Program-made: the position numbers and the translations under genes | DNA from: Alphaproteobacteria bacterium | Lineage (GTDB): Bacteria; Pseudomonadota; Alphaproteobacteria; Sphingomonadales; Emcibacteraceae | Length of the DNA stretch: 5,334 bases | NCBI GenBank assembly: GCA_013152615.1 | Contig: JAADGA010000196.1 | Coordinates: forward strand, 1-5,334 | Direction of reading: 5' to 3' | Shown: one piece after another, positions 1-5,334 of the stretch | Layout: every line of letters begins with the position of its first letter | Numbering within the stretch: position 1 is the stretch's first letter | The notes under the pieces: generated by a model | What the model was told of the DNA's origin: nothing | What the model saw: only the letters and a program-made list of their open reading frames with translations | Database searches by the model: none

Positions 1-953
1 GACGGCATCATCACCAGATGAGCCTTTTCCGGCCCAAGCGCATCGACGGCGACCACCGCGCTGAAGGCACTGTCAATGCCGCCGGACATGCCAAGGATAA
101 CCCCGGGAAAATGATTTTTACCGACATAATCGCGCAGTCCGGTGACCATCGCCTGATAGATGGCGGCATAGCCCTCGGGAACCGGGAAAATATCTGTTGG
201 CTGACACTGCATTCTGCCGCCTTGGCGTTGCCAGCGGGTGAGGCTCAGCGTCTCAGTCCAGCTCGCGGACTGCTGCACCAGCTCGCCCTGATGATCAAGA
301 CAGAAACTGCCGCCATCAAAGGCCAGTTCATCCTGACCGCCATATTGATTGACATAGATCAGCGGCAACCCGGTTTCATGGACCCGGTCGCGGGCAATGC
401 CGAGCCGTCGTGCCGGTTTGCCCTTCTCAAACGGTGAACAGTGGGGCGCAATCAGGATTTCGGCACCGCTCCCGGCCAGATGGGCCGGAACCTCCTGAAA
501 CCACATGTCTTCACAGGTCATAATGCCAAGCTTCACCCCCCTGAAATCGACAGGATCCGGCATCGGGCCACTGACAAAAATACGTTTTTCGTCAAAAACA
601 CCATAATTGGGCAGGTTAACCTTATATCTGATCGCGGCTATCCTGCCGCCGTCCAGCAGAATTGCCGCATTGTATAACCGCTGCTCTGCCGTCCAGCATG
701 ACCCGATCAGCAGCGCCGGACCACCATCGGCAGAGGCATCTGCAAGCTGGCTGACATAATCCATCGCCGCCCGCTGAAATACACCTTTAAGGACAATATC
801 TTCGGGCGGATAACCGATCAGGCATAATTCGTTAAACACCACCAGATCACAGTCCCCGGCCGCCGCACGGGCCGCGATAATCCGGTCATAATTGCCGGAT
901 AGATCGCCAACTGTCGGATTAATGCTCGCAAGCGTGATGTTCAACTGGTTCAT
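1..953 (-). CDS. nadE: Glutamine-dependent NAD+ synthetase, N-terminal part (truncated by window edge)
   Basis: This gene runs off the left edge: 317 complete codons are visible, read from the ATG at 951-953. The enzyme makes NAD+ from nicotinic acid adenine dinucleotide, ATP and glutamine in the cytoplasm. Residues 1 to about 270 form the nitrilase-type glutaminase domain. Its catalytic triad is visible as Glu42 (in FNELCLIGYPPED), Lys111 (just before LPNYGVFDE) and Cys147 (in MTCEDMW). The family motif YVNQYGGQDELAFDGG lies at 200-215. The synthetase domain then begins, with the ATP-binding P-loop SGGIDSA at 290-296; the last codons (MMP, then TC) fit the conserved MPS motif. Two-domain bacterial NadE proteins are usually about 550 residues, so roughly 230 residues lie outside the window. 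The start lies 29 bases after the aroG stop, implying co-transcription. Its only Shine-Dalgarno-like sequence (GAAGGG, 966-971) is 12 bases upstream, rather far. The start is supported by the family-typical INPTVGD a few residues in. Identification is secure. Confidence 0.95.
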   Translation of the reverse strand, partial: MNQLNITLASINPTVGDLSGNYDRIIAARAAAGDCDLVVFNELCLIGYPPEDIVLKGVFQRAAMDYVSQLADASADGGPALLIGSCWTAEQRLYNAAILLDGGRIAAIRYKVNLPNYGVFDEKRIFVSGPMPDPVDFRGVKLGIMTCEDMWFQEVPAHLAGSGAEILIAPHCSPFEKGKPARRLGIARDRVHETGLPLIYVNQYGGQDELAFDGGSFCLDHQGELVQQSASWTETLSLTRWQRQGGRMQCQPTDIFPVPEGYAAIYQAMVTGLRDYVGKNHFPGVILGMSGGIDSAFSAVVAVDALGPEKAHLVMMP

Positions 954-982
954 GATCCGGAAAAACCCTTCAGATTGGAAAA

Positions 983-2362
983 TCAGGCCAGTGCCGCTTC
1001 CTTCCGGGCCAGGGCCTGACGTTCTTCCTTTAAACTTTCCGCAATCAGGAAGGCGAGTTCAAGGCTTTGACCGGCGTTCAGCCGCGGGTCGCAAAAGGTC
1101 CGGTAACGGTCGGCAAGCTTGTCATCGGTAATCGCCTCGGCACCGCCGGTGCATTCGGTAACATTCTGCCCGGTCATTTCAAAATGAATGCCACCGGCAT
1201 AGCTGCCCTCGGCCCGGTGAACCCGGAAAAACCGGCGAATTTCCGCCAGCACCCGCTCAAATGGCCGGGTTTTAAAGCCGGTAGAGGTTTTTATGGTATT
1301 GCCGTGCATTGGATCGGACGACCAGACAACCGCGGCCCCTTCCCGGGTGATCCGGCGGATGACCGGCGGCAGTTTCTCTTCCAGCAAATCCGCGCCCATG
1401 CGGCAGATCAGGGTAATCCGTCCCGGCTCATTTTTGGGGTTAAGCCGGTCAAGAATACGAATAAGCTCATCCAGATTCGTGGTCGGCCCGACCTTTACCC
1501 CGATCGGATTGGCTATCCCGGACAGAAACTCGATATGGGCCTCGCCCAGAATACGGGTGCGGTCGCCAACCCATAACATATGGCCGGAGGTATCATACCA
1601 GCGCCCGCTAGTGCTATCAACCCGGGTCAGGGCCTGTTCATACCATAACAGCAGCGCCTCATGAGAAGTATAGAAATCGGTGCCGCTCAATTCCCGGGTA
1701 TCGGCATCAACACCACAGGCGCGCATGAAACGCAGGGCCTCGTCAATGCGGTTGGCCATATCGGTATAGCGTTCCGCCGCCGGGTTATTCTTGACAAATT
1801 CCAGATTCCACTGATGGACTTTATGGAGGTTGGCATAGCCCCCCTGAGCAAAGGCCCGGAGCAGATTCAACGTCGACGCCGACTGGCTGTAGGCTCTCAG
1901 CATCCGTTTTGGATCGGGGATGCGGGATTGTGCGCTGAACTCAAGGCCATTAATGATGTCGCCGCGATAGCTCGGCAGTTCGACCCCGTCCACCGTTTCA
2001 ATATCCGTGGTGCGCGGCTTGGCAAACTGACCGGCCATGCGCCCGACCTTGATCACCGGACAGGCGGCGGCAAAGGTCATGGCGACCGACATCTGCAACA
2101 GCACCCGAAAGGTATCGCGGATATTGTCAGCATGAAATTCATCAAAGCTTTCGGCGCAGTCGCCGCCCTGAAGCAAAAATGCCCGGCCTTCGGCAACATC
2201 GCCGAGTTGCGACATCAGCCGTCGGGCCTCACCGGCAAATACCAGCGGCGGGCAGACGCCAAGCTTCGCCTCAACCCGGGCCAGCTCTGCTTGATCAGGA
2301 TAGTGCGGCACCTGTCGGATTGGCTTGGTGCGCCAGCTTCCCGGGGTCCATTTCTGCGTCAT
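983..2362 (-). CDS. aroG: Class II 3-deoxy-7-phosphoheptulonate (DAHP) synthase
   Basis: This cytoplasmic enzyme condenses phosphoenolpyruvate with erythrose 4-phosphate, the first step of the shikimate pathway. The 459-residue product is the usual size for the class II (plant/AroAII) family. Motifs in order: [11 protein letters not shown] (63-73), [13 protein letters not shown] (105-117, PEP-binding Arg108), LWVGDRTR (263-270), [11 protein letters not shown] (283-293), [10 protein letters not shown] (347-356), [16 protein letters not shown] (393-408) and [15 protein letters not shown] (424-438). By comparison with the Mycobacterium tuberculosis enzyme, the metal ligands should be Cys69, His353, Glu395 and Asp425; the spacing between the last three matches that enzyme. 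All catalytic motifs are intact. I chose the ATG at 2360-2362 ([10 protein letters not shown]), the typical start of this family. The in-frame ATG at 2372-2374 would add MDRI, but an AAGGA sequence abuts it with no spacer. Gene naming for class II enzymes varies (aroG, aroF, aroH). It follows gor by about 60 bases and precedes nadE by 29, so an operon is likely. Allosteric control cannot be judged from the sequence. Confidence 0.96.
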   Translation of the reverse strand: MTQKWTPGSWRTKPIRQVPHYPDQAELARVEAKLGVCPPLVFAGEARRLMSQLGDVAEGRAFLLQGGDCAESFDEFHADNIRDTFRVLLQMSVAMTFAAACPVIKVGRMAGQFAKPRTTDIETVDGVELPSYRGDIINGLEFSAQSRIPDPKRMLRAYSQSASTLNLLRAFAQGGYANLHKVHQWNLEFVKNNPAAERYTDMANRIDEALRFMRACGVDADTRELSGTDFYTSHEALLLWYEQALTRVDSTSGRWYDTSGHMLWVGDRTRILGEAHIEFLSGIANPIGVKVGPTTNLDELIRILDRLNPKNEPGRITLICRMGADLLEEKLPPVIRRITREGAAVVWSSDPMHGNTIKTSTGFKTRPFERVLAEIRRFFRVHRAEGSYAGGIHFEMTGQNVTECTGGAEAITDDKLADRYRTFCDPRLNAGQSLELAFLIAESLKEERQALARKEAALA

Positions 2363-2369
2363 AATTCTG

Positions 2370-2379
2370 TCCATTCCTT
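2370..2379 (-). promoter_or_regulatory. Ribosome binding site deciding the aroG start
   Basis: On the minus strand the sequence reads AAGGAATGGA. AAGGA (2375-2379) directly touches the ATG at 2372-2374, leaving no spacer, so that ATG is a poor start. Seen from the ATG at 2360-2362, AAGGA is 12 bases away and the GGA at 2370-2372 is 7 bases away, a workable distance. This, with the family-typical MTQKW N-terminus, favours the inner ATG. Confidence 0.5.
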
Positions 2380-2386
2380 AGCCGTA

Positions 2387-2424
2387 AAGGGGTCTTATAC
2401 CAGCGTACGCGTATAATAAAATAA
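2387..2424 (-). promoter_or_regulatory. gor-aroG gap with possible weak promoter for aroG
   Basis: The gap between the gor stop and aroG is A+T rich at its gor end. On the minus strand it contains TGGTATAAG (2394-2402), which resembles an extended -10 element (TG-N-TATAAT with one mismatch). No good -35 hexamer lies 16 to 18 bases upstream, only T/A-rich sequence. A start here would leave a leader of about 20 to 25 bases before aroG. Overlapping 8-base palindromes GCGTACGC (2403-2410) and TACGCGTA (2406-2413) sit just upstream. A perfect A/T-only 12-base palindrome (2419-2430) covers the gor stop codon. No G+C-rich hairpin followed by a T run is present, so I see no terminator. Read-through from gor is equally possible. 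This is inference from short motifs. Confidence 0.2.
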
Positions 2425-3773
2425 TTATTTCATCAAAACAAATTCTTCTGCCGACGATGGATGGACCGCGACCGTCATATCGAACTGGGCCTTGGTCGCG
2501 CCGCAGTTCATCGCAATGGCAAGACCCTGAATAATCTCGGCGGCATCCGGCCCGATCATATGAATTCCGATCACCCGGTCGGTCGAGGCTTGAGTAATCA
2601 TCTTCATGAGCGATCGTTCGGGCCGGCCGCTCAGGGTGAATTTCATTGATTTATATTCAGATTTATAAATATGAATATCATCACCGTATTCTGCCACCGC
2701 CTCGGCTTCGGTCAGGCCGATGGTGCCGATTGGCGGCTGGGAAAACACCGCAGTCGGGATATTCCCATAATCCACCACCGTGGGCGTATCGTTAAATTGT
2801 GTCGCCGCCAGCGCCGCACCTTCCTTGATCGCGACCGGGGTCAGCTGAACCCTGCCGATCACATCACCAAGCGCAAAAATATTATCCACCGAAGTTTTAT
2901 AATTTTCATCGACGATAATCGCGCCACCGGGCTTCAGCTCAACCCCGATATCCTCCAGTCCGATATTGCGTGAATTCGCTACCCTGCCAGTGGCATACAT
3001 CACCACATCAACGCCAAGCACGGTGCCATCCGACAGCGCGAGGCTCAGGCCATCAGCCGTTTTGGTAATCGCGGTCACCCTGGTATGAACCCGGACATCA
3101 ACCCCCTTTTTGCCCATTTCTTCGTTGAGCTTGTCGGTAATATCGCGGTCAAAGCCACGTAAAATCTGTTCCCCGCGGTACAGAAGATGGGTGGTCGCGC
3201 CGAGGCCATTGAATATCCCGGCAAATTCAACCGCGATATAGCCGCCACCGACCACCGCGACCCTCTCCGGAAATTGATCGAGATGAAAGGCTTCGTTAGA
3301 GCTAATGGCATATTCAATCCCCGGCACCGACGGCATTTGCGGCCAGCCACCGGTGGCAATCAGGATTTTATCGGCGGTGATATTCCTCTTGCCCGCAGCC
3401 GAGGTGAGTTCGACCGTATGCCTGTCCCGCAAGCGGCCCCGGGCCTGAATAATTTCGACATTATGATTTTTCAGATTGGCGATATAAAGCCCGTTCAGAC
3501 GGTCAATTTCCTTGTCCTTGGCGGCAATCAGGGACGGCCAGTCAAAATTATGATCTGCCGCCGACCAGCCAAAGCCGGGCGCATCACTGAAATGGGATGA
3601 ATATTCCGCGGCATAGACAAACAGTTTTTTCGGCACGCAGCCCCGGATCACACAGGTGCCACCGACCCGGTAGTCTTCGCATATGCCGACTTTAGCACCG
3701 TAACTCGCCGCCATACGGCTTGCCCGAACCCCGCCGGACCCGGCACCAATGACAAAAAAATCATAATCAACAT
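2425..3773 (-). CDS. gor: Glutathione-disulfide reductase, with a one-base frame break at its 5' end
   Basis: This FAD flavoenzyme uses NADPH to reduce oxidised glutathione in the cytoplasm. Numbering from the internal Met at 3714 (429 residues to the stop): redox-active Cys21 and Cys26 in GGTCVIRGCVPKK; the NADPH-binding fold VVGGGYIAVEFAG (154-166) followed by Arg180 and Arg186, as in NADPH-specific reductases; the second FAD motif ALGDVIGRVQLTP (281-293); and the catalytic pair His418-Glu423 in HPSSAEE. The first FAD motif, GAGSGG, lies upstream of that Met, so 3714 cannot be the true start. The same frame stays open upstream to a stop at 3778-3780, reading VDYDFFVIGAGSGG as in relatives, but it contains no ATG, GTG or TTG before the motif. 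An ATG at 3771-3773 with GGGAA at 3782-3786 (8 bases away) looks like the real start but is one base out of frame; its own frame stops at 3648-3650. From this ATG to the stop is 449 codons plus two bases, so adding one base restores a normal-length protein of 449 residues. A deletion, a sequence error or frameshifting could explain this. The rest of the gene is intact. Confidence 0.9.
3753..3759 (-). other. gor: Possible slippery heptamer near the gor start
   Basis: On the minus strand a run of seven T (3754-3760) is followed by G. Read from the ATG at 3771-3773, the codons are ATG TTG ATT ATG ATT TTT TTG, so 3753-3759 reads T TTT TTG, which fits the X-XXY-YYZ pattern of -1 frameshift sites. 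A -1 slip here, or one extra U added by RNA polymerase, would join the ATG to the frame FVIGAGSGG. I see no Shine-Dalgarno stimulator in the few codons before it, and a downstream stem-loop was not established. An ordinary one-base loss upstream is the simpler explanation. Confidence 0.15.
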
Positions 3774-3889
3774 AGTGTTATTTCCCAAAATTCAAAGCTA
3801 ATAGCCCCTGGTGCAAATATCAAGTGACGGCAGAATAATATAGTTTATAGTTGCTTGAATAAATTAACAGAAAAATTGGGAGAACGCCT
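3774..3889. promoter_or_regulatory. Divergent promoter region between gor and the DUF945 gene
   Basis: This short A+T-rich gap separates two divergently transcribed genes, so it should carry a promoter in each direction. Towards gor, the minus strand has TTGATA (3818-3823, one mismatch to TTGACA) and, 17 bases on, a poor -10 TAGCTT (3795-3800). Towards the DUF945 gene, the plus strand has AATAAT (3834-3839, one mismatch to TATAAT) with a weak GTGCAA (3811-3816) 17 bases upstream, and TATAGT at 3839-3844 as an alternative -10. Ribosome binding sites lie at each edge: GGGAA (3782-3786, minus) for gor and GGGAG (3878-3882, plus). No clear inverted repeat suggesting a regulator site was seen. The existence of promoters here follows from the layout; the exact boxes are guesses. 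Confidence 0.35.
3878..3882 (+). promoter_or_regulatory. Ribosome binding site supporting a GTG start
   Basis: GGGAG lies 7 bases before the GTG at 3890-3892. It is the best-placed Shine-Dalgarno sequence in the region and decides the start of the DUF945 gene in favour of GTG. The first in-frame ATG lies about 34 codons later, beyond the membrane segment. Confidence 0.7.
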
Positions 3890-5323
3890 GTGAAAAACAA
3901 AAAATTCCTGAGCCTTATTATCGTTATCATCCTGGCCCTTGGCACCGTGCCCTATATTATCGGGAACATTGCCCGGAATAAGATAACGCAAATGGCCAAC
4001 CAAATATCCCAAATGCCGGGCTATACTCTCAAAATCAGCAAATATGATCAGGGCTGGTTCAGCTCTCACGCCGTTATCGCTTATGGTCTGGATCAGCATA
4101 CCCTGAATATTCTGGAGAAATCAGTAAAGAAAGATGACCGGGGCATGTTAACCCTGCTGAAAAAAGGGCTGATATTTGATGTTACCATTGACCATGGCCC
4201 GATCATCCTGCAAGACGGGATTGATTTTGATCTGTTAACCCTGTCCGGACATTTGCAAAATACCGGCAGTAACAGCGTCAAACAGAAAGCAAAAACCACC
4301 GGCCTGATTAACCTGTTCGCCACGGTATCTTACCGCGGAGCAAGCAAAATTACCCTGAACAGCCCGGCATTCACCACAGATCATTCCAACTTTACCGGGA
4401 TGGAGATAAATATCAGCCTCAATTCCGCCCTTGATCACTATAACGCCCGGGCGAAAATCAATAAATTTTCCGCTAATATTGCAAAAACCACCATCATTCT
4501 GAAGCAAATAGATACGGCGTTCAGTGGCAGCAGGATAAATAAATATCTCTGGTTGGGAAAAGGAACAGTCTCACTTGGCAAACTGTCAATTTCGGTGCCG
4601 AACAAGCCATTATTTTCGCTTGAGGGCGTCACCAGTAATTACACCCTTGACAAGGAAAATGACACGGCGCTGACCATGCACTGGCAAAGCCGTCTGGCCG
4701 CATTGGTTGCTGCGGATGTCAGCCTGAAAGATTTTCAGATGAATCTTGATGTCAATCATCTCGATATTGCCGCCATGACCGACTATATAAAATCCATTCA
4801 GGATGTCTATCAGACCACCAAAGGCACGCCGTTAACCCCGCAACAAACCGCCGCCAGAATTCAGGCCATTTCCACCCGTATCGGTGAAAAAATACTCAAG
4901 AAATCACCTGAACTTATCATCAATGAGCTTGATTTTTCATTGGGTGGCGGGGTGCTGAAAAGCAATGGCATGGTTACCTTCAACGGTCAGGAACTTGAAA
5001 ATATCCAACAGTTGTCGAACCCGCTTGAGCTAAATAAGCGGCTGATAGCGCGGGCTAATCTCAATTTTAACACCAAGCTCGCGACCGCAATAATTGCCAT
5101 CGGCTTTAAAAGACGAATGGCGGCAAGAGGCGTCGATATAAGCCGCATATCCAAACCACGGCTTGACAAGGCAGTCAATAGCCGCACCATGATTTTATTG
5201 CAGAATTTCGTCGCCAGAGGCTATCTCAAGCGCAATGGCACCGACTATTCCACCCGCTTTGACATGAAGAATGGTCACAGGACAATAAATGGAAAAGCCC
5301 TGCCTGTTGTTCCGGGCAAGTGA
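3890..5323 (+). CDS. DUF945 (YdgA-like) family protein, membrane-anchored, function unknown
   Basis: The product has 477 residues and starts at GTG (3890-3892), supported by GGGAG 7 bases upstream. The N-terminus is a short basic stretch (MKNKK) followed by a hydrophobic segment at about residues 6-25. This should act as a signal anchor or uncleaved signal peptide and place the remainder in the periplasm. Just after it come the features that identify the family: YDQGWFSS at 52-59, matching the Y-x-x-G-W-F-S-S signature of DUF945/YdgA proteins, and DHGPI at 101-105. The middle is rich in beta-strand-like alternation with little sequence recognition. The C-terminus has FVARGYLKRNGTDYSTRF (from about 440) and INGKALP (466-472), also typical of the family end. 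The length fits the family. No catalytic motif is visible and the biochemical role is not established. It is transcribed divergently from gor and is visibly richer in A+T codons (AAA, AAT, ATA) than aroG or nadE, which could reflect weaker selection or a different origin. The family assignment rests on motif recall. Confidence 0.8.
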   Translation: MKNKKFLSLIIVIILALGTVPYIIGNIARNKITQMANQISQMPGYTLKISKYDQGWFSSHAVIAYGLDQHTLNILEKSVKKDDRGMLTLLKKGLIFDVTIDHGPIILQDGIDFDLLTLSGHLQNTGSNSVKQKAKTTGLINLFATVSYRGASKITLNSPAFTTDHSNFTGMEINISLNSALDHYNARAKINKFSANIAKTTIILKQIDTAFSGSRINKYLWLGKGTVSLGKLSISVPNKPLFSLEGVTSNYTLDKENDTALTMHWQSRLAALVAADVSLKDFQMNLDVNHLDIAAMTDYIKSIQDVYQTTKGTPLTPQQTAARIQAISTRIGEKILKKSPELIINELDFSLGGGVLKSNGMVTFNGQELENIQQLSNPLELNKRLIARANLNFNTKLATAIIAIGFKRRMAARGVDISRISKPRLDKAVNSRTMILLQNFVARGYLKRNGTDYSTRFDMKNGHRTINGKALPVVPGK

Positions 5324-5334
5324 AGTTAGAGCAA

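Noticed and set aside
18..677. Plus-strand open frames opposite nadE (139 and 78 codons)
   Set aside because: They are antisense to clear NadE coding sequence with an intact triad and P-loop. Their products are low in recognisable structure.
1067..1664. Overlapping plus-strand open frames opposite the 3' half of aroG
   Set aside because: Both are antisense to the most conserved motifs of DAHP synthase, and no independent evidence for coding was seen.
1661..2416. Long open frame on the plus strand (251 codons) opposite aroG
   Set aside because: It lies wholly antisense to a gene with full motif support, and its translation has no recognisable domain. It is explained by codon bias of the real gene.
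2419..2430. A/T-only palindrome at the end of gor considered as a terminator
   Set aside because: The stem has no G or C and no T run follows in the transcription direction, so it cannot form a stable intrinsic terminator.
3075..3359. Minus-strand open frame (94 codons) inside gor in another frame
   Set aside because: It is an out-of-frame overlap with an intact, motif-supported reductase frame. It is not a sign of a second frameshift, because the gor frame continues uninterrupted to 2425.
3187..3600. Plus-strand open frame (137 codons) opposite gor
   Set aside because: It is antisense to the redox-active and NADPH-binding parts of glutathione reductase and lacks domain signals.
3845..4632. 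Minus-strand open frames opposite the 5' half of the DUF945 gene
   Set aside because: They are antisense to a gene with a good ribosome binding site, signal anchor and family signatures. The frame covering 3845-4099 would also run through the divergent promoter region.
5324..5334. Tail after the DUF945 gene
   Set aside because: Eleven bases with no recognisable feature; too short to judge a terminator or a next gene.

Overview
The window looks like an ordinary chromosomal stretch from an alphaproteobacterium. This is inferred from protein character: a class II (plant-type) DAHP synthase, a glutathione reductase with the C-V-I-R-G-C redox motif common in that class, and a two-domain glutamine-dependent NAD+ synthetase. 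No RNA gene, mobile element, CRISPR array or prophage signature was seen.

Layout: three genes run leftward on the minus strand, in transcription order gor (about 3773-2425), aroG (2362-983) and nadE (953 to beyond position 1, truncated by the window edge). They are separated by gaps of about 50 to 60 and 29 bases with no G+C-rich hairpin between them, so they can be read as one transcription unit. A promoter region of about 115 bases (3774-3889) separates them from a divergent plus-strand gene (3890-5323) for a membrane-anchored DUF945/YdgA-like protein of unknown function. The last 11 bases hold nothing recognisable.

Together the minus-strand genes cover thiol redox balance (NADPH-dependent glutathione reduction), the entry step of aromatic amino acid synthesis (PEP + erythrose 4-phosphate), and the last step of NAD+ synthesis. 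All three are housekeeping functions. A direct functional link beyond shared expression is not demonstrated by the sequence.

The main anomaly is the 5' end of gor. The frame encoding the FAD-binding GxGxxG motif has no ATG, GTG or TTG start between its upstream stop (3778-3780) and the motif. A well-placed ATG with a ribosome binding site sits at 3771-3773 but is one base out of frame. Either a base is missing just after the start codon (mutation or sequence error), or expression needs frameshifting, for which a T7 run reading as T-TTT-TTG in the ATG frame is a possible but unproven site. I found no convincing new biological system here.
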